Below, in pieces: positions 8,735-18,923 of a stretch of DNA of 64,000 bases. The notes under the pieces were generated by a model that saw nothing but the letters and a program-made list of their open reading frames with translations, had not been told where the DNA came from and did not search any database. The DNA is taken from the NCBI GenBank assembly GCA_017643395.1, contig JAEPNP010000001.1, positions 1,323,806-1,387,805 on the forward strand, read 5' to 3'. How positions within the stretch are numbered: the stretch's first letter is position 1; every line of letters starts with the position of its first letter. The stretch comes from Rhodothermales bacterium (GTDB lineage: Bacteria; Bacteroidota; Rhodothermia; Rhodothermales; UBA10348). The position numbers and the translations under genes are program-made.

Positions 8735-9928
8735 ATGCGTAGTCTTCTGCCCTGTTTGGTACTCTCGACCCTGGTCGCCTGCAGCTCCGGCCCCGTGGAT
8801 AAACCGTCCCGACGCACGCTGGCCAACGGCGCCGTCGAGGTGAACCACAGCTCTCTGGCCAACACCCCGGGCCTGCAGTTGTCCGAGGAGCTCAGGATCG
8901 GAGTGGCCGGGTCAGGGTCCGATTCGGCCGATGACCCGTTCATATTCGGCGACATCCGGGACCTCGAGGTCGGCCTCGACGGCACGATCTACGTGCTGGA
9001 TTATCAGGCTGCCCAGATCCGCATGTTCGATAGCACTGGCGAGTTCATCGGCCTTCTTGCGGACAAGGGCGAGGGGCCGGGTGAGCTTGGAAGGACCAAC
9101 GGGATTCGGCTGGACTCTGATGGCTTTCTCTGGGTCAATGATCACGGCAATCGGCGCGTGACGCTTTTCGACAGCGAAGGGGCCATCGTCCGTGAGATGC
9201 CTTGGCGGGCGCGCGGCTATGGATATAGCTGGCGCGGCATGGGCCATGGTGGACGCTACTGGTATTTCTCCTCCGGGGAGCTCGATCCCGCAGAATTCGA
9301 CAAGCGGGGAGTCGTCGAAAGCACCTCCGAGACGTATCTGACATCGCTCGGGGAGACGGAGGAGGAGGACGTGAGTGTGTATCTGGGCTCGAACACGGGC
9401 AGCTATCTGCGTTTCCCAAGGGGCACCACCGGAATTCCGTTTTCAGGCGGCGGCGGCTCGTATTTGGACCCCGGAGGCCACGTCTGGATGGCAGCAAGTG
9501 CGGAGTACAAGCTCGTTCGCATGGATCTTGAGGCTGACACGACGCTCATGATCACGGCCTCGGTTGATCCGGCCCCCGTGTCGGATTCCGAGCGCACAAT
9601 GGCCATCGAGAACTACGAATCCATGATGGAGCGCATGGGTCAACTGGATATTGACTGGAGCATTATTCCGTCCCACAAACCCATGATTGGCGGGATTACC
9701 GGGACCGCGGAGGGCGGCGTTTGGGTCAGAAGGGATACCGACACGGGGCCGGTCTTCGACATTTTTGCGGGCGATGGGACCTATGGCGGAACAGCCGACG
9801 CGGGCGCTCTCGGAGCGTTCTCGGGTGTTGAACCGGTGATCCGGGGAGACAGAATCTGGGGTAAGGCCATGGACCGGGACGGCACCCCTGTGGTGATTCG
9901 CGCGAGGTTGATGCCCGCTGATCGGTAG
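8735..9928 (+). CDS. Six-bladed beta-propeller lipoprotein
   Basis: 397 residues from the ATG at 8735, which opens a lipoprotein signal (RSLLPCLVLSTLVAC, lipobox LVAC). An in-frame ATG at 8618 overlaps the previous stop (ATGA) but would add 39 unlikely residues in front of the signal. NHL/6-bladed propeller repeats: DLEVGLDGTIYVLDYQAAQ, IRMFDSTGEFI, the signature GEGPGEL, then FLWVNDHGNRRVTLFDSEG. The family (PF17170-like) is common in Bacteroidota; its biochemical function is mostly unknown. It sits between the adaptor and the RND permease on the same strand and is probably co-transcribed. Confidence 0.85.
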   Translation: MRSLLPCLVLSTLVACSSGPVDKPSRRTLANGAVEVNHSSLANTPGLQLSEELRIGVAGSGSDSADDPFIFGDIRDLEVGLDGTIYVLDYQAAQIRMFDSTGEFIGLLADKGEGPGELGRTNGIRLDSDGFLWVNDHGNRRVTLFDSEGAIVREMPWRARGYGYSWRGMGHGGRYWYFSSGELDPAEFDKRGVVESTSETYLTSLGETEEEDVSVYLGSNTGSYLRFPRGTTGIPFSGGGGSYLDPGGHVWMAASAEYKLVRMDLEADTTLMITASVDPAPVSDSERTMAIENYESMMERMGQLDIDWSIIPSHKPMIGGITGTAEGGVWVRRDTDTGPVFDIFAGDGTYGGTADAGALGAFSGVEPVIRGDRIWGKAMDRDGTPVVIRARLMPADR

Positions 9929-10015
9929 GGGCCCGGCGGGACTACTGTAGTCGAGCTTGAATATGAGCACACCAGGCAAGCGGAGAACCACACAACCAAA
10001 GAAGCGCCTGGCCCG

Positions 10016-13000
10016 ATGAGGACCTTCATCCGGCTCTGCTTCCGAAGACCCGTCGCGGTCACGGCGTTCTACACCCTGGTCGTCGTCGCCGCGGCGGTGG
10101 GGTACTGGCGCCTGCCGGTGACACTCCTTCCGGATGTGCGCTATCCCACGCTGGTGGTGTGGACTGCGTACCCGGATGTGCCGCCGGAGCGCGTTGAGCG
10201 GGCGGTAACCGAACGTGTGGAAGAGGCGGTTGCCGGCACTGACGGCCTCAGGAACCTCACATCCCGCAGTATGCTGGGGGGGAGCCTGGTCCGATTGGAC
10301 TTTGGCTGGAATACGCGCCTCGATCTGGCCATGCTGCATGTGCGCGAGCAGTTGGACAAGTACGTGGCGGCCCTGCCACTAGGGGCCGAGCGTCCGACCG
10401 TGTTGCGGCTGAATCCGAACGACCGCCCCATCATGGTCGTGGCGCTGAGCGAAGACTCAGCCGACGAGACCGATCTCGTGGCCCTGAAGCGCCTTGGACA
10501 AGAGGTGATTGCCAGGCGCCTTGAGCAGATCCCGGATGTTGCCCGGGTTGTTGTGACCGGTGGCTTCGATCGCCGCGTAGATGTGGTCCTGGATCCCGCC
10601 CGAATGTCGGCCTATGGCCTGACACTCGGCGGCGTGCGCTCGGCCTTGGGTGCCGCCAATGTGGCCCAGCCGGGCGGCTCCATTCGTCGGGGTCCGTTCC
10701 GGTTCGCGGTCGAGGTGAGCGGCGAGTTCGAGAGCGTCGACGACGTGCGCTCGACCATCGTGCGGTTCCGGGACGGGGTCCCTGTGCGGCTTCAGGACAT
10801 CGCCGATGTCCGCGAAGGCGTGGATGAGCGGCGCGGCCTGGTTCGCTACGACGGCCGGGAAACCCTCATGCTACTCATCGAGCGCCGCCCAGACGCGAAC
10901 ACCGTGCGCGCGGCTGAGGAAGTGCGCAGCGTGCTGGCTGAGCTGGAGGCGGAGGTCACCCGCGCAAGCCTCAGCGTTGTTCTGGACGAGAGCGTGTTCA
11001 TCCGCTCGGCCATTGGTGGTGTGGCCCAGGCCGTGCTGGTCGGCGGATTGCTCGCCATTCTCGTGCTCCTGGTGTTCCTGCGACGCCGGCGCGCGCTCAT
11101 GGCCGTTGCGGTAGCAGTTCCCCTGTCGTTGTGCCTGACGCTGGTCATTTTCGATGCCCTCGATGTTTCGTTCAATCTGATCTCGCTCTCCGGGCTCGCG
11201 CTGGGTGTCGGCATGCTGGTGGACAATGCCATCGTGGTGGTGGAAAACATCGCGCGACTCAGAGACCAGGGCATGAGCCGCGCCGAGGCCGGTGTCGCAG
11301 GCGTGTCCGAGGTGGCGGGTGCCGTGACGGCCAGCACCCTGACCACCATCGCGGTCTTTCTGCCCATCACGTTTGTCGAGGGACTGGCCGGCCGGCTGTT
11401 CCTTGACCAATCGCTTGCTGTCATCGCGGCGCTTCTGGCCTCCCTGCTGGTGGCATTGACAGTGGTCCCGTTGGTGGCGTCAGCCGCGGGTTCGGAACGC
11501 GAAGACGAAGGCGCTCGAGGGCTCCTTCGCAGCGCAGGTGGTTTGGTCGATGGCTATGAGCGGGTTCTAGCCTGGTCGATTGCGCATCGTCCGTATGTCT
11601 TGGGGGCGATGGCGTTGCTACTGCTTGTGGCCGGTTGGATCGGAACCGTCCTGCCTCGCGAGTTGGTGCCTCGCACGGATCAGGGCCGCGTGGAGATGGA
11701 GATTGCGCTGGCGTCCGATGCGGACCTGCCGCTTCTGAGCGAACGGTCGGCGCAGATCGAGCAGGCCGTGTTGGAGGAGCCCGGTGTAGCGCACGTGTTG
11801 GCGGACCTCGGCGAGCGGGATGAGAACCGCTTGCAGCTTGATCCGCGGGCCATCTATGAGGGGGAAATGATTGTCCTGCTTCAGGACGATGCGCGCGCGG
11901 AGGAGGTGGACCGCAGGCTGGCCTCTATCCACGTTGCCGCGGACGTCAGCCTGGAGACCCGCCCGGTGCGTACTCAGCTCGAGGTCCTGCTGGCCAGTGA
12001 GGATGCGGACCTGCAGATTGACCTGGTCTCCGAGCGGAGAGAGGCGGCGCTGCCCGTGTTGGGAGAAGTGATGTCTGCGCTGGCGCAAGAACCGGCACTT
12101 TCGGCCGTGCGGGTGGCGGACGATTTGCGCGTACCGGCATATCGTGTGGAGTTCAAACGGCAGCCGATGGCGCGGCATCGTGTCACGACAAGTGAACTGG
12201 CAGCCTACCTGTCGGCGGCGGGGCGCGGGGTGGAGGCCACCGAACTCCGGTCGATCAACGAGGACGTGCCGGTGATTCTGCGGCGCGATGGGATCGCCAC
12301 CGTGGAGGCACTGCTTGCCCAGCGAGTGGAAACCGTCTCCGGTCCGTTGCCCCTGGGTTTGTTTGTCGAGGCGGAGTACGTGGAGTTGCCGGCGGCTCTG
12401 ATTCGACAGGACCAGGCGTCCGTGCTGCGGATTCTCGCCGACGTTGCGCCCGGCGCCGATCTCACGGCGGCTGTCGGGGCGGCAGAGGCCGTGGTGGCCC
12501 GCTTCGAATCAGTCGATGTGCGTGGCCGTGTGGGTGGCGCCTCCGATGCGTTTCGGGACAGTCTGCGGGCGGTGTTGCTCTCGCTGCTGTTCTCAGTGGC
12601 GCTCGTCTTCCTGATCCTGGCCGCGCAGTTCGAAAGCTTTCTTCAGCCGCTGGTGATCCTCGTGACCGTGCCCCTGGCTGCGGCGGGCGTAGCGGTGGTA
12701 CTGCTGCTCACAGGACAGAGCATCAACCTGATGAGTCTCACGGGGTGCATCGTGCTGGTGGGCATCGTGGTGAACGACGCGATCATCAAAATCGATTTTG
12801 CCAACCAGCGAAGGGCTGCGGGCGCCACCGTGCGCGACGCGGTCATGGCGGCGGGTCGGGACCGGCTGCGGCCGATCATCATGACGACGGTGACGACCGT
12901 GCTGGGGCTCCTGCCGTTGGCGCTTGGCTTTGGCTCGGGAGCGGAGCTGCGGGCGCCGATGGCGATTGCGATTGCGGGTGGCTTGCTGGCGGCGACGGTG

Positions 13001-13066
13001 CTGACTTTGGTGGTCGTGCCGGTCTTGTACGTGGTTGTTTCAAGGGCTGGTGGAGGAGGAAGGTGA
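10016..13066 (+). CDS. RND efflux permease (AcrB/HAE-type)
   Basis: 1016 residues, typical of the family. Proton-driven inner-membrane exporter. Seen: the N-terminal TM1 with the RPV motif (LCFRRPVAVTAFYTL), the first porter domain (PERVERAVTERVEEAV, RSMLGGSLVRLDFGW), the TM2-6 block with GMLVDNAIVVVENI (TM4 Asp kept, the second Asp replaced by Asn as in many non-AcrB members), a second porter domain, and the C-terminal TM block LIPAAQFESFLQ-like / GIVVNDAIIKIDFANQ / RPIIMTTVTTVLGLLPLALG. The adaptor at 6316 is its probable partner. The last segment VVVPVLYVVVSR is normal. Drug, lipid or signal export are all possible; the sequence does not say which. Confidence 0.95.
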   Translation: MRTFIRLCFRRPVAVTAFYTLVVVAAAVGYWRLPVTLLPDVRYPTLVVWTAYPDVPPERVERAVTERVEEAVAGTDGLRNLTSRSMLGGSLVRLDFGWNTRLDLAMLHVREQLDKYVAALPLGAERPTVLRLNPNDRPIMVVALSEDSADETDLVALKRLGQEVIARRLEQIPDVARVVVTGGFDRRVDVVLDPARMSAYGLTLGGVRSALGAANVAQPGGSIRRGPFRFAVEVSGEFESVDDVRSTIVRFRDGVPVRLQDIADVREGVDERRGLVRYDGRETLMLLIERRPDANTVRAAEEVRSVLAELEAEVTRASLSVVLDESVFIRSAIGGVAQAVLVGGLLAILVLLVFLRRRRALMAVAVAVPLSLCLTLVIFDALDVSFNLISLSGLALGVGMLVDNAIVVVENIARLRDQGMSRAEAGVAGVSEVAGAVTASTLTTIAVFLPITFVEGLAGRLFLDQSLAVIAALLASLLVALTVVPLVASAAGSEREDEGARGLLRSAGGLVDGYERVLAWSIAHRPYVLGAMALLLLVAGWIGTVLPRELVPRTDQGRVEMEIALASDADLPLLSERSAQIEQAVLEEPGVAHVLADLGERDENRLQLDPRAIYEGEMIVLLQDDARAEEVDRRLASIHVAADVSLETRPVRTQLEVLLASEDADLQIDLVSERREAALPVLGEVMSALAQEPALSAVRVADDLRVPAYRVEFKRQPMARHRVTTSELAAYLSAAGRGVEATELRSINEDVPVILRRDGIATVEALLAQRVETVSGPLPLGLFVEAEYVELPAALIRQDQASVLRILADVAPGADLTAAVGAAEAVVARFESVDVRGRVGGASDAFRDSLRAVLLSLLFSVALVFLILAAQFESFLQPLVILVTVPLAAAGVAVVLLLTGQSINLMSLTGCIVLVGIVVNDAIIKIDFANQRRAAGATVRDAVMAAGRDRLRPIIMTTVTTVLGLLPLALGFGSGAELRAPMAIAIAGGLLAATVLTLVVVPVLYVVVSRAGGGGR

Positions 13067-13161
13067 TTCGCGACAGCGTGCACCGTTCACCCGCTTTGTT
13101 GTGTGGATCAGTGGGTGCGTATCCCCTCTAACGCAGGCTCGACGTATCGTCCGGTCCTCCC

Positions 13162-14817
13162 GTGAAAGACGCCTCAGTTCCCATCGCCCTGGCCCTGATC
13201 CTGTTCGGGGTGCCGTCCACCGCGGCGCAGGACACGCCGGGGTGCGACTTTGGAACGGCCGTCGCTGTGGTACAGGGTGGGGGCGTGCGGGGAGGTGTTT
13301 TCAGCTCCGGCTTCCATTTTTACCCCCGTGTAACGCCCCGCGAAGACGTGAACTGGCGGCACCGTTTGCTTGAGAACGACGGGGCGTCGCTGGTTGGAGG
13401 AGCCGGCATCTGGCTCTCCGGCACGGTGGGCGGGACCTTGCGTGCCTCGGTGTCTTTTTGGGGGCAGCAGGATTTTTTCCCCGGGCCACTGGGTCCCGAC
13501 GGAGAGCCGGCCACTGACTGCACGCCGTTTGACCGGATCTGGTCCGTCACGAAGGCAGACCTGGAGGCCTATGGGGAGACGGGCGCCGTGTCCACTGACC
13601 TGGCCTCGTGGCCGACCGGGCTGGGAGCGCCCACGCTGGACGCCGACGGCAACCTTGTCCCTCCCGGCACGGGGTCCATAGCCGATCGGACAGCGCGGGT
13701 CATAGACCTGGAGGCGGGCGAGTTGCCGTACGTGCGCGGTGACCAAACGCACTGGTGGATCGTGAACGATGTGGCCAAGAACGCTTTTCCGGACCGCCCG
13801 CCATCACTTCGGGTGGAAGTCGGCATCTCGGCCTTCGCCTTCCCGGAGACGGGCGCACTCGGACGCACGCTGTTCTTTGAGTACACCATCCGCAAGCCCT
13901 CTGGCGACCCCATTGAAGACGCCTACGTGGGGATGTACACCGATATCGATCTCGGCCGATTCGACGATGACTTCATGGGGTCAGACTCGCTGCTCGGCCT
14001 GGCGTACAACTACAACTCCGGGCCCGAAGACCGCGACTGGGGCACCCGCCCGCCGGCGGTGGGGCTCGATTTTCTTCGTGGGCCACTGGTGGATCCGGAG
14101 GCTTCGACAGGTCAACGGATTGCGATGACTGCGGCCATCCTGCCGATCGATACCCGCACCCAACCGGAGATCGTGCGCAATTACTTCACCGGCCGCAGCC
14201 GCAGGGGAGATCGGCTGGTTTCATACGGGTATGGCAGGCCGGAAGCCGGCCGAAACGATCCTGTTACCAACTGGCAATTCTGGGGCGAACCCGGCGAGTT
14301 CTGGTCCGAATTGAACACGGACGGGGCGGGCTCCACCAGCCCGCCGAGCGACCGCCGAATTGTGTCCGGTGCCGGCCCGGTGCGCATTGGGTCCGAGCAT
14401 GGGCAAAATCTCCTGGCGGCGTTCATCACCTCGATGGGAGATGATCACCTGGATTCTGTACGGCAACTGAAAGAGGACGACCGGTTTCTCCAGCAATTGG
14501 CGGATCGGGGTGTGCTCGACATCCCGTTTATCCCCGCTTTTCAGGAGCAGCCGGATCAGCGAGTATTGTCCGCTGGGGTCTACCCGGTACCCGCGGGGAG
14601 ATCGGCTAAACTGAAGTACCACTTGCCGGAAGAGCGGGTGGTTTCTGTGAGCATCTACGACCTTCTCGGGCGCCGCCAGATTGAAATTGCGCGCGGACTC
14701 GAAGTCGGGACCCAGCAACTCCCGCTGGACCTGTCGGGGCTCGCGCCCGGACTCTACCTGGTTCAGCTGCAATTGGGAAGCCGCACCTTTGCCCTGAAGC
14801 TCCCGGTGGTTCGCTAG
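13162..14817 (+). CDS. Secreted protein with C-terminal T9SS type A sorting domain
   Basis: 551 residues from a GTG at 13162, which gives a short signal peptide (VPIALALILFGVPSTAAQ). The body has no recognised enzyme domain; it contains 'EYTIRKPSGDPIEDAYVGMYTDIDLG' type text usual in secreted Bacteroidota beta-sandwich proteins. The last 80 residues form a T9SS sorting domain (VSVSIYDLLGRR...LSGLAPGLYLVQL...FALKL), which directs export across the outer membrane and surface attachment. It follows the RND permease after 95 bases and converges with the next gene (10 bases between the stops). Confidence 0.85.
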   Translation: MKDASVPIALALILFGVPSTAAQDTPGCDFGTAVAVVQGGGVRGGVFSSGFHFYPRVTPREDVNWRHRLLENDGASLVGGAGIWLSGTVGGTLRASVSFWGQQDFFPGPLGPDGEPATDCTPFDRIWSVTKADLEAYGETGAVSTDLASWPTGLGAPTLDADGNLVPPGTGSIADRTARVIDLEAGELPYVRGDQTHWWIVNDVAKNAFPDRPPSLRVEVGISAFAFPETGALGRTLFFEYTIRKPSGDPIEDAYVGMYTDIDLGRFDDDFMGSDSLLGLAYNYNSGPEDRDWGTRPPAVGLDFLRGPLVDPEASTGQRIAMTAAILPIDTRTQPEIVRNYFTGRSRRGDRLVSYGYGRPEAGRNDPVTNWQFWGEPGEFWSELNTDGAGSTSPPSDRRIVSGAGPVRIGSEHGQNLLAAFITSMGDDHLDSVRQLKEDDRFLQQLADRGVLDIPFIPAFQEQPDQRVLSAGVYPVPAGRSAKLKYHLPEERVVSVSIYDLLGRRQIEIARGLEVGTQQLPLDLSGLAPGLYLVQLQLGSRTFALKLPVVR

Positions 14818-14827
14818 GTGTCGCTGC

Positions 14828-17581
14828 TCAACGCCAGACGGTGAGCGTTTGGTGTTGGGTATGCTCGCCGGCCTGCATGCGGATCAGGTACAGGCCGGTG
14901 GGCCAGGGCTCGACCGACAACTGCAGCTCTCCTCCCGTAGCCTGCATTGTGGATTGCCAAACCCGGCGTCCCAGCAAATCGAACGCCTGAATCTCAACGA
15001 CTCCCGTCCGGAGCGCCGCCGCGAGCGGAAGGTTGACCATGGAGGTTGCAGGATTGGGATAGGGCTGCGTCGAGACCGATTGAGGGTGCGGTTCATCCAC
15101 GCCCGTGCTCACCATGGAAGCCTGAACCACAAAGAGCTCCCGGCCGACGTAGGGGTTGTCTGCCGAAAAAATGAGCGCGTTCCCGAGAGTGGCGGCAGGT
15201 CCTGGATTGGAGGAGCCTGGACCCGGATACAGGTCGGCTACCATGCGAAAGCCCAAGTCGTCTGCTGCCCACAGTTCCTCGCCGTGCTGACCATCGTCGT
15301 ATCGCAGGAAGGCCTTTTGGCCCGCGACTCCCAACATGGTGGCACCCCATGCGGAAGAAGCAATCTCCCACGTACCCGTCGGCGTGCCGTCGGTACGCCA
15401 GACCTCACGGCGGGTCGTGAAGTACGCCAACCGGGGTCCGGCGACCGCGAAGCGCCGATCGTTGAGCTTGGAGCCGGATCCGGTCGAGGCCAGTTGGGTG
15501 GCTTGGCCGGTTTGCAGATCGAGTATGAACGGCATCCCCTGCTCCTGTCCAACGGACGCAAAGAAGAGGATCTGTGAGCCGAACTCTGTCAGGCCGTAGA
15601 CATCCCGATGCGGATTCCCGGTCCATACCGGCCTCGAACCTTCCTGAGTGCCGTCTGTCACCCATAGAGACTCGGCACCCCCCGCATCGACGGTGAAATA
15701 CAACTGGTCGTCTATATTGACGGTGGACGTGATGCGCCTTCCATTGGTGGCAACGCCCCAAAGCACCGTCGCCGTCTGATCATCAGCCGACCAGAGCGCA
15801 GTATTCCCAAAGCCGTCTTGGCCGAACCAGACTACGCGGCTTCCGGCCAGGTGCAGGTCTCCGGGTTCGACAGGTCGTCCGTCCACGCTCAGTACCCGGC
15901 GGGGTATGGCATCCCCTGAATTTGACAGTGGCAACCAGACCAGTCCAGGTGCCTGTGACGATTCTCGGCCGATGGTGGTGTACAGCCTGTCACCGGCTAC
16001 CTGCAAATCGCCCGGATGCAACCAGCCAGGACCAAAGCGCTCCGCGTTGCCGGTGGCACTCAGTCTGAACAGCCCTGCCCGGTCGGCGAAGTACAGATGA
16101 TCCTCTGACTCGGCCCATGGCATGGAGCCTCCGCAGCAACGTCTCCATCGCCCATCCGGAAGATCTGTGGTGCGTCGCGTGCCGGCGGCCGTGCCGTCTG
16201 TGACCCACACCTGGGCCCCTCCGGAGCCATCCGTTGCCTGGAACACGACGCGGTTTCCCCACGAGTACAGGTGCACGGGATCACTCGGGTCGGTACCGCC
16301 GGGCTGAACGTCGGCCGCCAGCCAGGCATTCCCGGAGTCGTGACTCGCACACCACACCTCACGACCCGTCGCACGGGTTTCAGCAGGAAGGCAGACGGCA
16401 TCGGCGGTAATCGTGCCACGGTCCGGATCCGACCCGGCCGGGTCGTCCGCGAGGTCGACCACCATCCGGGTGCCATGCGCCGTCCCATCTGTGGACCACA
16501 ACTCTCGTCCGCCGCCGTCGTCCGCGCTGAAGTACACGCGCTGCGCATCGGCCGCCACGCGGCGGGGAGCGGAGTCGGCGTCACCCGGGTGGATGTCGGT
16601 GAGCAAGGTGGGCTCCCCACCGGACGCGTCCAGGAAGAACAATTCGAGTCCATGGGCGGGGTGGCGCGCCGAGAACACCACCCCTCCGTTCAGTGGCGCC
16701 CACACCCAGAGATCCGGGTTCAGCGGACTCTCAGGACCGAGCAAGCGCCTGGTGCCCTGCTCCGTTCCATTGGAGGCGTAGATCCAGGTCTGGTCATCGG
16801 ACCGAACCGTGAAAAAGAACAGGTCACCCGAGATCACCAGGTCCCGCGGAGGAGAGGGCACGCTGGTGATGGCGATGGGCTCTGCGAATGGCTGAATCTC
16901 GAATAGCTGCCAGCCAATGCCTGTCCGGACGCCGACCACCAGGTCTCGCCCGGCAAAATGAATCCCTCCTCCGGTGAAGTTGGCAAAGTGCCCCCATTCG
17001 ACCAACCGCGTATTCTCGGCCGTGCCGTCCGTCTTCCACACCTGGGACAGATTGCTTGAAAAAGCGGTGACGAGCAGTTCGCCGTCCGAGGCGACAGCGT
17101 TTCGATAGCTTCGCGGCGTGCCCGACAGCAGCACGATCTTTTCCCGCCCAACCACGGTGTAGAGTTCATCGTCTACCGAGTCTCCAAATACCATCCCCCG
17201 GTCCGTGCGGCCGGCGACTTGGATCCACCCGCGTTCGTCTATGAGATGAGATTCGTCGCCGTTTGTGATCCAGAGCGCCGAGCCGAACTCGTCGCTGTCG
17301 GCTCTCACGTACAGCCACGTATCGTCGGCGGCCACAATGCGCGGGTCCTCGGGCAGGGGCACTTGCTGCTCGGAGCCGACAACACCGTTGGAAAACCAGA
17401 GTCCCTCCTCGCCCTCGGCGTCCTCGGCCACGAAGAAGATCCTGTCACCAAGAACCGTCACCTGACGCGGGTTGGAGGACGCGCCACGGGTATTGATATC
17501 GAGCAGAAGCTGCTGCCCCGAGGCGCTGTGGCTCAGGGTGAACAGGAGTGCAAGGAGAGTTGGAAGACGCAGGCAACGCAC
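14828..17581 (-). CDS. Secreted ELWxxDGT-repeat protein with T9SS sorting domain
   Basis: 917 residues from a GTG at 17581; signal peptide RLPTLLALLFTLSHSASGQ. It carries many copies of the ELWxxDGT repeat (VWKTDGTAENTR, ELWSTDGTAHGT, VWVTDGTAAGTR, LWVTDGTQEGSR, VWRTDGTPTGTW), each on a propeller-like blade (for example VYFSADDGGGRELW). The end is a T9SS type A sorting domain (PYPNPATSMVNLPL...IQAFDLLGRRVW...WPTGLYLIRMQAG). Predicted to be a surface-attached beta-propeller; ligand unknown. Transcribed opposite to both flanking plus-strand genes; its 5' end faces the propeller gene at 17747 across 165 bases. Confidence 0.9.
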   Translation of the reverse strand: MRCLRLPTLLALLFTLSHSASGQQLLLDINTRGASSNPRQVTVLGDRIFFVAEDAEGEEGLWFSNGVVGSEQQVPLPEDPRIVAADDTWLYVRADSDEFGSALWITNGDESHLIDERGWIQVAGRTDRGMVFGDSVDDELYTVVGREKIVLLSGTPRSYRNAVASDGELLVTAFSSNLSQVWKTDGTAENTRLVEWGHFANFTGGGIHFAGRDLVVGVRTGIGWQLFEIQPFAEPIAITSVPSPPRDLVISGDLFFFTVRSDDQTWIYASNGTEQGTRRLLGPESPLNPDLWVWAPLNGGVVFSARHPAHGLELFFLDASGGEPTLLTDIHPGDADSAPRRVAADAQRVYFSADDGGGRELWSTDGTAHGTRMVVDLADDPAGSDPDRGTITADAVCLPAETRATGREVWCASHDSGNAWLAADVQPGGTDPSDPVHLYSWGNRVVFQATDGSGGAQVWVTDGTAAGTRRTTDLPDGRWRRCCGGSMPWAESEDHLYFADRAGLFRLSATGNAERFGPGWLHPGDLQVAGDRLYTTIGRESSQAPGLVWLPLSNSGDAIPRRVLSVDGRPVEPGDLHLAGSRVVWFGQDGFGNTALWSADDQTATVLWGVATNGRRITSTVNIDDQLYFTVDAGGAESLWVTDGTQEGSRPVWTGNPHRDVYGLTEFGSQILFFASVGQEQGMPFILDLQTGQATQLASTGSGSKLNDRRFAVAGPRLAYFTTRREVWRTDGTPTGTWEIASSAWGATMLGVAGQKAFLRYDDGQHGEELWAADDLGFRMVADLYPGPGSSNPGPAATLGNALIFSADNPYVGRELFVVQASMVSTGVDEPHPQSVSTQPYPNPATSMVNLPLAAALRTGVVEIQAFDLLGRRVWQSTMQATGGELQLSVEPWPTGLYLIRMQAGEHTQHQTLTVWR

Positions 17582-17746
17582 GGAGTCACAATAGGGCCGT
17601 GCGCGCCCGGCGTCCGGGTTTCCCCTCTCATCGGCTGGCGGGCTGTCGCGAGGCGACGCCTTGGTGGGCCGAGGAGTCGATTGCCAAAAGGTTGCCAGGC
17701 GGGGCGAAGTAGTCGTACTTGCACAGAATCACCCATCCCAGACCCA

Positions 17747-18904
17747 ATGTCCAGTCAACGTCTCGATGTCGGCTCCTGGCAAATTGTCGGGTTGCTCCTC
17801 CTCCTTGCAGCCAACGCCGCCTCTGCGCAACGGCTGACGGAGGACCTGATTCTGGGCACGGGGGAGCATCACGCTACCGAGGACTTCTACCGAAGCGTGG
17901 GGTCCGTCACTACGGACTCCAACGGCAGAATCTTCGTCACCGAGTACCACGGAGGCGACATTCGCGTGTACGCTCAAGACGGCGAATACCTAACTACACT
18001 CGGCAGTCGAGGTGCGGCGCCGGGTGAGTTTCAGACCATCAATGCCCTCGGCATGACCCCGGACGGCCGCCTGGTGGTGCTCGACCAGCGCAATCATCGC
18101 TTCACGTGGTTTGCGCCGGGGCTCGACCACTACGACATAGCGCCAGTGCATGGGGAGCGGCAGCTGTGGGCATCCCAGATTCTGAACCTGTCGGAGAAGG
18201 AGTTTCTGCTCAGTCAATCGTCGTTCAGGTGGGGCGAGCCCGAGGGCGCCGCGTCCGACTGGGGGGTGCTGCACGTGCATGCACCCACCTTCGAACGCAC
18301 GGCGAGCTTCGCTGACGGAGAAGACTTTTCGCCGGACGACGAGATGGGCGAGGCGAGGCTTAAGAGCGGGCTTCGTTACCTGAACCCCCTGGTGCTGCAT
18401 GCGGACAGCGTGCTCGTTTCGGAGGAATACTATCCGGGATACCTGACGCTTTTTGTTCGGAAAGACGGAGCCTGGAGGTGGGCGCAGACCTGGCAGGGCA
18501 CGCCGGTGGAGCGGCGTTACCGCGTGCTCGATCAGCCCCACACGGTTGAGTGGGAGGATCTGCCATGGCAGTCGATTCCGACCGGCTGGGCAGGCCCGGG
18601 CGGCAGTTGGAGGGTCGACGTGTGGAGTACGTCGCGAGGCCTTGCCCTCAGCCCGGCAGGTACCATACTGCACTTTTCGTACATCTTCGACGGCCGTCAG
18701 GGCGTCTTTGGCGTCGAAGAGTTCGCTCGCGACGGGCAACTCATCGCCTATCACAAATTGCAACGCTCGCGCGAGGGCCACACAGCCGTTCCGCTGGCAC
18801 ACGCCATGGTCATGCATCAGGACGCGCTGGGAAACATCTATTTCTCGCACGGCGAGGACGGCGCTCCGGTGGTCAGGCGCATGCAATGGCGGCCCGCCGG
18901 CTGA
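17747..18904 (+). CDS. Exported six-bladed beta-propeller protein
   Basis: 385 residues from the ATG at 17747, which gives a signal peptide (SWQIVGLLLLLAANAASAQ). Upstream in-frame codons overlap the opposite ELWxxDGT gene and were rejected. Repeats: SVTTDSNGRIFVTEYHGGDIRVYAQDG, LGSRGAAPGEF (a variant of the GxGPGE signature), LGMTPDGRLVVLDQRNHRFTWF. It is not a lipoprotein, in contrast to the convergent gene just after it. Role unknown; part of the six-member propeller group around the two RND permeases. Confidence 0.85.
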   Translation: MSSQRLDVGSWQIVGLLLLLAANAASAQRLTEDLILGTGEHHATEDFYRSVGSVTTDSNGRIFVTEYHGGDIRVYAQDGEYLTTLGSRGAAPGEFQTINALGMTPDGRLVVLDQRNHRFTWFAPGLDHYDIAPVHGERQLWASQILNLSEKEFLLSQSSFRWGEPEGAASDWGVLHVHAPTFERTASFADGEDFSPDDEMGEARLKSGLRYLNPLVLHADSVLVSEEYYPGYLTLFVRKDGAWRWAQTWQGTPVERRYRVLDQPHTVEWEDLPWQSIPTGWAGPGGSWRVDVWSTSRGLALSPAGTILHFSYIFDGRQGVFGVEEFARDGQLIAYHKLQRSREGHTAVPLAHAMVMHQDALGNIYFSHGEDGAPVVRRMQWRPAG

Positions 18905-18923
18905 GCGACCAACCGCTGGAGCC

